A model generated the notes under the pieces. It made no database searches and was not told the DNA's origin. It worked only from the letters and a program-made list of their open reading frames with translations. Both the position numbers and the translations under genes were made by a program. From Gnetum montanum (Eukaryota > Streptophyta > Gnetopsida > Gnetales > Gnetaceae), in NCBI GenBank assembly GCA_015680685.1, contig MNCI01009293.1, forward strand, positions 22,502-86,501: a stretch of DNA of 64,000 nucleotides, written 5' to 3'. Of the stretch, positions 24,303 through 36,679 are shown piece after piece. Each line of letters starts with the position of its first letter. The stretch's first letter is position 1.

Positions 24303-25420
24303 ATGGAAGCTGCTAGAAGTGGATGTGGTCATGCTAGGAGGATAGATGTTTGGCTTAGCAACCCAATACCAACACCTAATCCCATTCTTAGTCAAAAAAA
24401 AGGAACCATTGGAAAATTTGCAAGATAAATCTCACCCCAGTTCCTACTCTTACAAGAGGAGAACATCAATCAAGTAGATATCAATGACTATCTCTTTCAG
24501 TTCCTCCATCAACATACAGAGAAAATCCTAGTTCACCATCAATGCATGATGCTTTAGGAAGTGGTGGTAGTGGTAGATAATAAATGGAAAGAAATTTATC
24601 AAACAATTCTGTAAGTTAGAAATCCATACCTTCTAGGGTGAGAAGGCCCCTACAGTTTCCATTGAATGGCTTGAGAAGATCCTTAAAATCTTCAAGTTGA
24701 TGGGTTGTACTCCTACACAGCAAACCTAATTACACTCACTAGTTTTGTAGGGCTGCTAGACATTGGTGGACTGCGCAAGAGGAGGCTTTTCACTAGGAAG
24801 AATGTGATATTCATTGGAGTGATTTTCTCAATGCTTTCAATGCTCATTACATTCCTTTAGAGTTAGTGGAGGTGAAGGTCAAGAAATTCTACCATCTCTA
24901 CCAAGGCAATCATACTATGACTGAATATGATTGCAAGTTCTTAGAGTTGAGTATGTATGTGTCTCACATACATTCAAATGAGCTATCCAAGACTAACCAT
25001 TTTATCTATTATCTTTGCATGTCCACTAAGGATCATTTTCTCTTTCTACATCTTCAAACATATGAGGATGCATAAGTTTGTGCATTATACTTGGAGTATA
25101 ATCAGTTGGCAGAGGTAGCATGACAAGATCATTCTTAGAAGAGGGGTCAAACCTCTTCTAGGAAATCTAGTAGGTCCAAGTGAACTCAAATTTTCAATTT
25201 GGGTGGTTAGCAGCAACAATAGCTAAGATCTCAACAGTAGGAAATAAATGGTGGGACCACTCGTGGATCCATTACTTGCTATGCTTGCAGGAAGGTTGAC
25301 CATGTTCGAAAAGACTATTCCTACTACCACAACTATGATCAACCAAGTCATAAGAGTTTAAATTGCTTAAAGAATTCAAGTGGTAGAGGTTATCAATAAG
25401 ATGATAAACCTACTAATGGC
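24303..25420 (+). pseudogene. Element C gag with zinc knuckle (broken)
   Basis: A start codon at 24,303 lies 40 bases after the primer-binding site. A capsid-like segment around 24,640-25,070 includes FSWCTPTQ-like decay, EVKVKKFYHLYQGNHTM and EYDCKFLELSMYV, which matches the plant Ty3 retrotrans_gag pattern (F-x-L-x-QG-x-M-V-x-EY). A CCHC zinc knuckle near 25,274-25,325 reads CYACRKVDHVRKDY, with the last cysteine changed to tyrosine (TGT to TAT). Stops interrupt the frame. Confidence 0.7.
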
Positions 25421-25449
25421 TAGGACAATGCTAGGATTCATGCTCATGT

Positions 25450-28400
25450 GTACACTTGGATACATCACCTAGTTGAGACTCAACCCAACACTATGATGGA
25501 GACTAGAGGTATGATTTCTAATCAAGTAGTTTTAATTCTTTTTGATGCTAGTGCAAGCCTTTCTTTTGTGGATCCATGTAGTTTCTTGTTTGGGTTAAAT
25601 GGGCTAGTACATTGAGCAAGGACTTGTCGTTAGCTCTAATGGTGATTACGTGCTTGCAGTGAACTAAGTCTGTAGGTTCATACCCTTAGTAATTCAAAAT
25701 GCCATGTGGTTTAGTGACTTCCACATTAAGAACCTAGGGATCTATGATGTTATCTTGGGTATGGATTGGTTGTCTCACTATTAGGATAGTTTGGATTGTT
25801 GTTGTAAGATACTTTTCTTGGTAATGGATGATTGTGTTCAGATGACAGTGCATACTAGACCACACAAGGTCAAGTTCGATCTTGTTTCTTTGAGATATTT
25901 TTACCAATTGTTGAGGAAATATCATTCTTGATTTAGTATTTCTATCTGTGCTATTTCCTTATCATAAGGGTTTGATTAAGTTTCAATTATTTGTGAGTTT
26001 ACCTCCAAGGTGTGATATTGAGTTTGAGATTACTCTTAAACTTAGGGTAGAAACTATCTTAAAGGTTCCACATAGGATGTTCCCTATTGAGTTAGCAAAA
26101 CTAGAGATTCAACTTTAGGAGTTGTTTGTTAAGGACTTGATTCATCCAAATGTATCTCATTGGAGGTGTGTTTGTCCTCTTTGTGAAGAAGAAGGATGCT
26201 AGTATGAGGCTATGCATTAATTGCCAGCAATTGAACCTAGTGACAGTGAAGAATAAGTATGTGTGCATAGATGATTTGTTTAAGTAATTGAAGAAAGCTT
26301 AGGTATTCCCTAAGATTGATCTAAAGCCAAGGTACCACCAAGTTTACATTAAGGAGGAGAATGTCCCCAAGATAGCCTTTAGGACATGGTATGGGAATCA
26401 TGAGTTCTTGGTGTTGCCATTTGGACTTACTAATGCTCCTGCAATATTCATGCATATTATGAAAAATGTCATGAGCCATTACCTAGATCAATTTTTTTAT
26501 CATGTTCATTAATGATATTTTGATGTATTCTTCATCCGAGGAGTTGCATGAGCAGCATCGAAGGATCATCTTGCAGAAGCTTAGAGAACATCAGTTGTTT
26601 ATCAAATCGTCCAAGTAAATTTTTTTTCTTTGGCATTGAGAGATTCAATTTTTGGGACATGTTCTTTCAAAAGCTAGTATAGCAATGGATCCCAATAAAA
26701 TATTAGTTATTAATGATTTGCCTATATCCAAGGATGTTGGTGAAGTTCATAGTTATTTTGGGTTGAAAAGCTATTATAGGAGATTTGTTGAAAACTTCTC
26801 TTACATTCCTTCATCCCTCATGAAGTTGTTGCAAAAGAGATTTGGTTTCTTGTGGAGCTTATGTTGTCAAGCTACCTTTGATAAAATCAAAGGTAGAATA
26901 ATCTCAACTCTTGTTTTGGTCTCACCTACCCTAGGTAAGTTTGTTGATATTTGTATGAATGCTTCAACAGAAGGTTATGGGTGTGTCATTATGCAAGAGG
27001 AAAAAGTAATAGCTTATCCCTCATCATAAGTTAAGCTTTATGAGACATGCTACCCTACTAATGACTTGGAGTTGGGAGTGGCTGTATTTGCTTTGAAGAT
27101 TTGCTGTCATTACTCGTTCAGGGAGTGATTGAATATTTTCAATGGATCACAAGGGGTTATAGTATTTGATGAGTTAGCCACAATTCAACCTACACAAAAG
27201 GAGGTTGTGAGAACTCTTGGCTCATTTTGATTTTATCTTGTAGTATCAAATAGGTAGAAGTAATGTGGTTGCATATGCCTTGAGCCATGTGATTAGTAAG
27301 ATAAACAGCTTGGTGATCTAGTCAGAGATGATAAGTAAGATTCATGATGCGCAACAACATGATTCTTGGTGTGAGAAGCTAAAGCATTCCAATGATGCTA
27401 TCATGATAGTGGATGCACTTGGGCTACTTCATCATAAGGATCAAGTATGTGTGCCTAGTTCCTTAAGATAACATTTGTTACATGAAGCTCACCTTAGTAG
27501 GCTTCAAATGCATCTGCATAATGATAAGATATACTAGATGCTAAATAGCTTGTATTAGTGGCTAGGCATGAAGAAGAAAGTTGAAGAATTTATGGCTAAA
27601 TGTCTAATTTTTCAATATGCTAAACTTAAACACCAACAATCATGTGGCTGCTTTTACCCTCACATTATTCTAGAGTAGAAGTGGAAGTTGATTAGAATGG
27701 ATTGCATTACCAGTTTACCTCATACTAGTAGTGGAAAGGATGTCATTCTTGTTGTGGTGGACTTGTTAACTAAGTTAGTGCATTTCCTAGCTACAAAGAG
27801 TTTAGCTAGCACAAAGGATGTTGCATAGATGTTTATCTATGAGATTGTACAATTGCATGCCATTCTTGCCAAGATTATCTTAAATTGTGATGCCAAATTT
27901 ATGTCTTGATTTTGATATGCATTCATGGAAAGCTTGGGCACTAGGTTAAACATGAGTTTAGCCTCTCATATACAAACTAATGGCTAGGTAGAGAAAGTCA
28001 ACCAAGTATTAGAGGACATGCTTTAGTCTTCCACCTTGTAGTTTATAGATAATTGGAATAATCTTTTACCATTGGTAAAGTCTAATTACAACAATAGTTA
28101 TCAGGCTAATTTGAAGGTAGTACCATACAAATTCTTATATGGATGACCTTGCAAGACTCCCTTGTATTGGAATACAATCGAAGATAGCTAGCACATCAAT
28201 TTAGATGTTATGCTAAGAATGACAAGGTAGATTAGAGAGATTCATGAAAGGTTGAGGATAGCCTAGGATTCTCAAGTAAGCTATGCAAACCACAAAAGGA
28301 GGCTTCTTGAATTCGCTATTGGTGACAAGGTGTTGTTCAATTTTTTCTGCTAAAACGATTGATGCATTTCAATTAGAAAGGTAACCTTGCATCTCATTTT

Positions 28401-28740
28401 ATTAGTCCATTTGATTTCCTTCAATGCATAAGATAGGTTGCACATCATGTTTTTCTACCTCCACAGCTTTCCAGCATGCATGATGTGTTTCATGTCTCCA
28501 TGCTACAAAAGTATATGCATGATGATAGTCATGTTGTTGATTAGATTGAGATGCAACTTCAGGTATATGTCTCATACATAGAACTTTCCATTAGGACCTT
28601 GGATCAAATGAAGCACTAGTTGTGTAGCAAGATAGTTCCTATGCTAAAGGTTTTGTAGAATCATCATGATTCCTAAGAGGCTACTTGGAATCTTAAGTGT
28701 GATTTACATTTTTCCTATCATGATATCTTCTAGGAGGAAG
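25450..28740 (+). pseudogene. Element C pol with chromodomain (broken)
   Basis: Protease at about 25,535-25,600 has LFDASASLSFV in place of DSGA. Reverse transcriptase spans about 26,080-26,860. Its active-site block reads MFINDILMYS, so the first aspartate of the usual F-I-D-D is asparagine (GAT to AAT). RNase H is around 26,930-27,300. Integrase runs about 27,480-28,320, with RMDCITSLPHTSSGKD, a damaged second motif (NCDAKF instead of SDRDAKF) and a retained NGQVEKVNQVLEDML. The tail at about 28,590-28,740 contains the chromodomain word EATWN. Many stops are CAG to TAG or CAA to TAA. The longest open piece is 26,652-27,029. Confidence 0.8.
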
Positions 28741-28759
28741 ATTCTTAAGAGGGAAAGGA

Positions 28760-28790
28760 TGTAACAACTTGTATTTTTAGGCATCCTTGG
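28760..28790 (+). repeat. First 31 bases of the 3' LTR of element C
   Basis: Begins TGTAACAACTTG right after the polypurine tract GAGGGAAAGGA. It ends in CTTGG, the target duplication of the solo LTR that follows. Confidence 0.75.
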
Positions 28791-29659
28791 TGATGAGTCA
28801 TGTCCTAAAATACTCTAATATTGGATACTTGATATTGGATCTACAACATCAGATACCCAATGTCGAAGCCCAAGATGTGATGTTGAATATTTGATATCCA
28901 AGGTATACACTGGCCTATAAATATAGCACTTTGACTCACTATTTTGAGATAGTTTTTCATATTTTTGCATAGAGTAGCGAAACTCTTGCAGTTTATTTTC
29001 TCTAGCGTCAGAATATTTTCTAAGTGCCCACAGCATGAGTCTAAGTGTGTACAGATCTTTGTTCAAATAGTGATGTACTTGAGCACAATAGTGTGATGGG
29101 AATAAAAATGAACCCTTTTTGATAATCCTTGTAGCACTAAGAATAGATTAATGTTTCCTTTAATTTATTTTACTTTCATGCACTTTACTTTAATGCATTT
29201 AAATTAAGAAATTAATTTCTATTTGTTAATGAACACAAGCATGACCACTTTGACCATACATATAGTGTTTGGTAACCCAACAACATTTAATGTTTGGTCA
29301 CCTAGCAACACTATATGTGTTCAAGATGTGTCCAAGAAAATGGGGTAGGTACTTGTGTTAGGCTAACTAGGTAGTGAATGAATTAGACCTTAAATTACTC
29401 TACCTTTCATTCTTATTATAGGTGACTAAACTTATAAAACATATAATGAGAAAAAATCATGTACCTCAATTACACTTAAACCATACCCATGAGTTTCCCA
29501 AGTGTAGTTGAGAAGACAACAAACATTCTCAACGCCCATTTCACCTCCTAGAGAAACTAGTGCACTAGAGAATTATAGATCCATAGAATTCGACTGGATT
29601 GTGCATAAACTCCTTAGTGATTCATATGGTTGGGCATAGTGGTACCTTGCTGCTCATCA
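28791..29659 (+). mobile_element. Solo LTR of the A/B family, target duplication CTTGG
   Basis: This 869-base LTR begins TGATGAGTCATG and ends GCTGCTCATCA. It is flanked by identical CTTGG at 28,786-28,790 and 29,660-29,664. No primer-binding site or internal sequence follows, so it is a solo LTR left by recombination. A TATA box lies at 28,915-28,925 (CTATAAATATA). Upstream is an array of ATATTGGATA, GATATTGG, AATATTTGATATCC words. It disrupts the 3' LTR of element C. Confidence 0.88.
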
Positions 29660-30255
29660 CTTGGTATGTTGATTTTTGCAAAGATTGTTGTGCTTGCACT
29701 TGTATGTTTAAATGTTTGCTGGTTGAGTATACTTTACACATTATGATGATGATGTTACTTATGATCTTTGGGTTTTTTGGATTCTTGGATAATGTTATGT
29801 AAATCTAAATATTTAATTTTACATATATTCTTTTTATCACCATCTAGCTTTTGTGCACTGATCCTATTGATAAGTTTGGCAAGATTTCATGAGGTTTGAT
29901 TGGGAGCATGCCATCACTTATGATTGTATGTTTGTGTAATTACTAGTAATAAATTATCCTAGAATGCAGGGAATGTGCTAGTAGATATGTGATAGATAAC
30001 TCTTATATGTTAGCATGTGTACTATATATAAATATATTTTTAAATGTATTTATTTTAGACTTATCATACTCATCTTTGTTGGGAGGTTATAGATTATATT
30101 CTTAGTATTGTAGATTTTTATGGTATTTTTCTTTTTTAATGGTTGTGTTATGAGAGAGAGTTACGTGAGTAGAAGAAGAAGTTATGTTTACGATGAAAAA
30201 AAAGGTTTTTGATAGTTTTCTTTTGATTTTTGTGGAATTTTTGACAATTGGTATT
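29660..30255 (+). repeat. Continuation of element C 3' LTR or its flank
   Basis: Resumes after the solo LTR with the second CTTGG. No gene is recognised; the open frame at 29,599-29,802 crosses the LTR boundary and is not a gene. It ends in GTATT, the left target duplication of element D. With D removed, the sequence would continue at 46,170. Confidence 0.5.
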
Positions 30256-33200
30256 TAATGAAACATTAATAAGATGTGTTTTGTTGATGCATGCCCATCA
30301 ACATAACCCTGTTGACGTATCCCTATCAAAGCATGCTAGGATGCATTGATGTAGGTACATCAACGCTAATGCAGCCATTTCCTATATAAGCGCACTCATC
30401 CCTCACATTTATGGTAGTGATCTTATTCTTAGCTAATGTAGTGATCTTATTCTTAGCTAAACTCTTATAGTTTCTTCCTTTGAAAGTTAGAATATTTCTT
30501 CTATGAGTGCTTATATCATGAATATATAAGATTGTACAAAATTTTATTTGAGTGCTCATGTACCTTGGTACATTAGCATAATTGGTAATAAAATTGGGAT
30601 TTCCTACATCCATGACAGCACTTAGACTAGTTTATTATTATTTTTTAGTACTTTACTTTTGTTGTCACATCTCCACCATGGTTATGGGGTAGTGATTATT
30701 CTTGCAAGGATTTTAAAATAATAAAGTTATGATACTTTGGTTTCATAAAATACATATTTAAAGCTAGCCCAATATCAACTACAAGAAAAGGTATTAAGGG
30801 TAATATTCCAAAACAACATTAGAGGAGATTAAGAGATATATGTAAGGGATGTATTCAAGCTAGGTATATTATATTGGTAAAGATTAAGAGGAAATTTAAA
30901 AATTTAAAAATAAAACTCCAACATTGGAGTAATGGCATCCATCAAAATACTTAATTTGTTGAAAACCTCAACCATGTCATGGTGCCTAGTACTGGTTTGA
31001 ATTATCGACATTGAATGGTCTCCAGCAGCATAGGCTTTTAGGACCAAACCCTTATTTTTACCAAAAGGTAATGTGGTAGAGGCAACCAAATCCAAGGCTA
31101 GAAATGCAAAAGTTAATTGAAAGCATCATAAATAGGCCAAAGGATTATCCCATGCAGTATACCCTCATTGATTCCACCTGTAATGACAACTACACATAAA
31201 CCAATGAGGTCACGTAATAAGCACCGCAGTAAGTGCGAGGTAGGCACATGAGTATTTCTAGTAGTTCTAGAACTACTAACACATAATGCGATAATCTACA
31301 AAAACCCTTACTTTTTCATATCAAGCACATGGATGACCTACTGAGCATGGAAGAGGCAAAAACAGCAATGACAACCATACTAACCCTAAGCGGCATTGGC
31401 AAAGATAATCATAGTGACCAAAAACACAACCATGAAAGCCTGTAACACAAAGATTTGGGAATGGCCACCAAGAAGAAGGTATGTAGGACATAGAGCTTAC
31501 CACACAGTGGTCATGAAACCTCATTTTGCAAAGATCATGTTTGTAATTCCATTGTTGAGCATAGCAAGCACAGGGTAATGTACGTGGCCTTGAATTTCAA
31601 TGAACTCGTGGGATGCAATGCATGATTGCAAGGTTGATGCTATGCTCCCAAATTTTCTCAACTACACAATGGTTTCAAATGATTTTATTATTTGGCATAT
31701 TTTTAACACATAAAATATCATATAAAATTTAAATTAAAACCCTTGTTATGAGAAGAAGCCAATTTTAACATAACATCATTGATGCTGAGGGATATAATAA
31801 TTTCATTCTATATGATATTTTATCTAAAGGTTATAAAGAAGATGTTTAATGGACATTTTGTAAACATACCTGTATTTTCTACAACATTGACACTCTACAT
31901 GGGAAGTTATAACCTTGAAGCTATAACTTGTTTTCCTTGATATTTGTGGAGTTGTGATTACCAAGAGGAAACTTGCCAACTATGGCATATATTTTTCTAA
32001 TTTTTATAACCTCCCATAGTAATTTCTATAATATTTATTGCCAAGAAAACACTTGGCAACCATAGCTTAAATTTCTAATAACTCTCTTTGGAAGTTATAA
32101 CCTCTAGGATGGTTATGAATTAATACCCCTAGATATTTGTAAAACCCTTAATCTTTCATGATTATTATAATTACCATAAAGCCACTATAAAAAGGCTTCA
32201 AGGGTAGAATTCAAAAGGGGGGGAAAGGAAAAAAAAGGAAGAATTTAAAAAGATAATTAAAGATTATTTATAAGATGGCTTGCCATAAACATCAATTCAA
32301 CTGCTTTGTTTTAATCTTGTGAGTTCATTTCTTCCCATTTTTTTAGTTACTTAGCTAATGATTTAGATAGTATCATGCTTGGCATTTAATTTTGGAACTT
32401 GTACCAAGATTGCATTTATAGCTTTGTTTTTGCGCAATATTAGACTCCTATTAAGTTTATCCATAAAAGAGCTTATGTTGTTGAAAAGCCTCAAGATCGA
32501 TTTAATAGTAATATCTTAAGGAAATTGCCTATTTTGAGGATAGAGAATCTAGAAAAATATTTGATATTTTAATATGACTAAAATAGCTTCATTGTTTTAA
32601 AGTGTATTGCCTTAGTATTTTAATCAAGAAATTGTCAAATTTTTTAAGGATCTATGAAATGCATTGTTTGACAACTATTAACTAGCCAAAATATAGACTC
32701 ATACTTTGTTGTTTACGTAGCAATTTTTGGTAGTATAATAAGATTGTCTTTATGAAATTACTTGTTAGGCTTAGAAGGTTTGAACAATTCATAGTTATTG
32801 AATTATGAATAGCTTTATTGCAGAGTGTTTCCTTGTCTTAATTTATCTTGCTTAAATATTTGAGATTTCAGGCAAATCTACTTTCTTTTTCTTTTCTTTC
32901 TAAGTCCATTGAATCTTGCTCTATTTCTAGTTTTTTTGTGGAACTTTCTCTCTAGGAAAAATGAGTAGGTTGGTAGAATTTTGCCCAATTTTTTTGCAAA
33001 ATTTTATTTTTTACTAGTATTGTACTATAGGAACCATATAAACTAAGTGATTAAACAAAATAGAAATCTCCAACAACTCATAGTATTTGACAAAGATAGC
33101 TAAATCTTTAATATGAAAGCTGATTATAGTTATATACAAACCCAACCATTTCACCATTCGCAGTAGCAAACACATATTTACATTCAGTTCATTTCATAAC

Positions 33201-33865
33201 TACTGAGTTTATTTGGAGGTATTTTGTCCTTAGTGTTGCTAAAGACTAGCAAGCACCTAAATCCTATTTGAAGAACACCTTTGATCTCGTGACTCCCAAG
33301 GTCACAAGATTGTGAGGCCATCCCAGTATTGGCAATTTGATCCCAAACAATCGTCAACAACTTTATACATGATTTACTTTTATGTTCTTAAGTAATTAAT
33401 ATAATTAATCATAACCATGTGAGTATGATCACTTTGAGCATAATGTATTAACACTTTGTAATTCCAATAATGGATACTTAGTATGCCCACTAGTATACAC
33501 TTGATACCCCAACAACATTAATATAAGTTCAGAATGTGTATAGAAAGTGGGAATGGATACTCTACATTAGGATAGTAACTTAAGAAATTAGTTAATTAAT
33601 TTAATCTTGAATCTTCATTACATTAGTAATTAATTAGGAGAAAAATATATAATTATAAAAATAAACATCTTATGCCTTAACCACACTTAACCATACACAC
33701 AGTTAAAACACAAGTGTAAACTAAGAAGACAATGACTTGCAAGTACATAATTATTATTTAGGGATATTGGAAACTTAGCTAACTAAGTCTATGGAATTTA
33801 ACTAGATTTCTAGTGAATACTTATGATTTATATGGTTGGGCGCAAGGGGTACTTGCCACTTATCA
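30256..33865 (+). repeat. 5' LTR of element D, split by a 2.7-kb insertion
   Basis: The two LTR parts are 30,256-30,659 and 33,365-33,865. Together they align with the 3' LTR at 45,299-46,169. The left part contains repeated TTGATGCATG / CATCAA words (30,275-30,365) and a TATA box CCTATATAAG at 30,381-30,390. The right part shares its R-U5-like end with the A/B LTR family, including CTAGTGA, ATATGGTTGGGC and the closing CACT-ATCA. Confidence 0.85.
30660..33359. mobile_element. 2.7-kb TG...CA insertion with target duplication ACTTT, probably a solo LTR
   Basis: The insertion begins TGTTGTCACATC and ends ATCGTCAACA, so its ends carry the inverted pair TGTTG/CAACA. It is flanked by ACTTT at 30,655-30,659 and 33,360-33,364. 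Removing it and one ACTTT restores colinearity with the 3' LTR of element D. A TATA-like CACTATAAAAAGG lies near 32,183 on the plus strand. I find no repeated ends inside, no primer-binding site and no coding domain. It is therefore most likely a long solo LTR; a non-coding LTR element such as a LARD is the alternative. The short open frames within are not supported as genes. Confidence 0.75.
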
Positions 33866-33890
33866 TTGATGTCGATGTCAAGGATTTAGT
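33866..33890 (+). other. Primer-binding site of element D
   Basis: The sequence TTGATGTCGATGTCAAGGAT directly follows the LTR end CACTTATCA. It is a decayed counterpart of the tRNA-Asp-type primer-binding site seen in elements A and B. Confidence 0.55.
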
Positions 33891-34049
33891 CTAGCTAAGT
33901 GTGCTAAATATTATTAATTAGTGAATTTATATAAAAATCGTTATAAGGAAAACATAATGAGATATCTTTCATATATAAAATAATAACACTAAAATCGTCT
34001 CAAAGGCATACTTAATACATATTACTAATATAGCTTCTACTCACAGGAA

Positions 34050-36380
34050 TGAATCTCCACCACACACTAACGAATCTAATCAACAATAGGATAGGGCTCA
34101 AAGGACTATCGATAAAAGGCCTTAGAAACTAAGGGTGGTCTATGCCCATCCAAACCCCCATTATCTAGATTTCACCTTCATCCTCCATCAGAATGAACAA
34201 TTATGTTGGAGGAATATGGAAGGCAACACTATGTTATCTTCTAACTATGCTATTCCTACCATGTTCATGGCCCAACTCATGAGACTAGGTATTGAAGTAG
34301 TAGGGTCTAAGTATGAGACGATAGATCAAGCCTTCAGGGACTATCAACCTATTGAAGCATAGCTATGGAAAGACAAACACATGGAGGCATGCTATGAAGC
34401 CTCCAAGGGTAGAAGAATCTTAGCACCATTACTTCTACAATCATAGAAAGAGGACAACAATTTCTTTTCAACGCTCTCTCAATCCACAGATTCTCCTTTG
34501 TTTGTTGAGGAGAACACCCTTCACCAATGATTATAATCAACCTTTAAGAACCTTGATGAGAAAAGGAAATAGTCCAAGGCCCAAAGGACATTAAAATTTA
34601 GGTCTCCTAGTTGTTCATCCAAGAACAAGGAGAAAGCTAAGAAGAAGGATAAGAAAAAAAAAAGAACTAGGCCAAGGACCATAGGAGAATGACTACTAAG
34701 CATCATTCTCCTAGTCCTTCATCTTCTTCTCTTCATCAAATTTTGATAGGAGAAGCCATGGTAGAGCTAGAGGCAAGGGTGATCAAGATCGAGATGGAGA
34801 TGATAGGAGGTACCATTGTAATGATAGAAACTAGGAGATAAGATAGAGAGGAAGAAGATTATCACCAAGAAAGGAGGCATAGTAGAACTTATCAGAAGAG
34901 GCATGGCCATGATAAGGACCACTGTGGATATGATGACTCTGATGAACCATTTTTGGCCACTAGAAACATGCTTAATGTTTTAGAAGTAGTTAGAATCCCA
35001 CTAGGTATCAAAAATTAGTAGGGTCAAAAGGTTGGATATGAACAATATTCCCAAATTTGGAGGATATATTGTTGATCCAAAACATCATTTACAAGATTTC
35101 CAAGATGCCTATGCCTTACAGAACATTGAAAATAAATAGAAAAATTTAAAATTATTTCCAAGGATATTCATTAAAGAGATAAAAAGTTAGTACTAGTCTT
35201 TGAAGTAAAAATCCATTTGCAAATGAAGTACCATGCTAGAGCTATTTAACGATAAGTACTAGACATACTCCCAAGTGTTTGACTTAAGGAAATGAACACA
35301 AGGATGGAAGCAAGAAAGTTATAAATCCTTGGATGTGGCCATGAGAAAATATTATTTCCTTCTACACCGATGCCTATGCCATTGATTATCTCAAAATGAA
35401 TAACTTCATCACATCATAGATGGACTCCAAAATAAAACAAGAGAAACTATTTGGGTCTATGCCCAAGGGAGATTTTCAAAGATGAGCCTATCATATCCTA
35501 AGGCTAGTTGATTAGATAACTAAGGAAGAAGGAGAGTTAGAGAAAAGAGAAAGTGCAAAGTAGTATAATAGAAATCCCTCTATTCACAAGAGGGAGGCAC
35601 ATTTTTATGATTTCGAGAAGGAAGCACCACTAGATGAAGTGGTGCAGAGGAAAACCTTGCCAATCTAGAAATCTATTTCTAAAATATTGGCTAAGGTAGA
35701 TAACATGTGAAACTCCTTATATGAGAAGTTCCAAATTGCTCTCAAAATATTAGAGAAGAAGATGGAGTAGGATAGCAGTAGAGGTAGAACGAGATAGAAA
35801 GATGTAGGTAGGAAATAGTATTAAAACAAAGGTAAGGCTGTAGTGGTCAATGAAGTTGTAGATTTGGAGATAGATGATGACAAATATGTCATTTTCCAAT
35901 ATGAACATCCCAAGGGATGTTACCCTATAGTGTCACATCTACAAGAATCTAGGATATGCATGAAACATGGAACTAGCAAGGAAGCAACCACCCAAAATAT
36001 TGCATTATGCCCAAGGCAATTATAGGTAGCAATTCCACCAAACATAGTATTATCCAAGTGGAGTGTTGCCTCAACCTCAAGAGTAGTATTAGTAGTGGCA
36101 CAACCCATAGTCATGGGGGATTCCACCACTAAGGAAATAATATCCTTACTAACATCTGGCCCCATATGGATATTATGTCTAGTAACCTATATCTCCTTCT
36201 AGCTCTACAAGCCACACTTCTTTTTCTCATGACTACTATCCTCTCGAATATCATTAAACTCCCATTCCAAGAGCTAAGGCTCCCTCTACTTATCCTCCTC
36301 CATATCCATCACCTAACCCTACACCCTCTAACATCACTCCTTTTCCACCTGCACCATCGATTTTAGGAAAAATCTCATGA
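34050..36380 (+). pseudogene. Element D gag region (broken)
   Basis: The start region (34,135-34,362) is open and contains LDFTFILHQNEQLCWRN, parallel to the start of gag in element B. Basic and serine-rich stretches follow at 34,560-34,900. A capsid-like segment lies around 35,030-35,560 (NIPKFGGYIVDPKHHLQDF). A low-complexity proline/serine-rich stretch occupies 36,180-36,360. Stops interrupt all frames. No zinc knuckle was recognised. Confidence 0.65.
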
Positions 36381-36679
36381 TAGCCACAACAACGTAATTC
36401 CATGAGGGTAGTAAACGTATCGTTGGATGATTATTCAAGTGGCTTTAAGAATAAGCCTCAAAAGAGGGCTTTCTACAGGCCACACAGTCTACAAAAATCC
36501 TCATTGACATTCATGGTTACTAACCCTACATCCACTGCTTCTGGAAATATCTTTGAGCCTCCTTCAAACCAAATGTACTCCAATGTACATACTATTATCT
36601 TGATCCATGTGGTCATAGATTACATTAAGGCTATCCATCTTCACAAAAAACAATCTAATCCTGAGTGTCCCCTCATTTA

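Larger units (their letters stand above)
24244..30255 (+). mobile_element. Element C: Del/Tekay-type chromovirus (Ty3/gypsy), decayed
   Basis: The internal region begins with a primer-binding site at 24,246-24,263 (TTGGTATTAAATCATAGG), a decayed form of the initiator tRNA-Met site TGGTATCAGAGC. Gag, zinc knuckle, protease, reverse transcriptase, RNase H, integrase and a chromodomain-like tail follow. A polypurine tract (28,749-28,759) and LTR start TGTAACAACTTG at 28,760 come next. The 3' LTR is split by a solo LTR after 31 bases and resumes at 29,660. Its true end is not identified: it either lies before 30,250 or was displaced by element D, which inserted at 30,256. The chromodomain position and tRNA-Met primer place it in the Del/Tekay chromoviruses. 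Confidence 0.8.
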
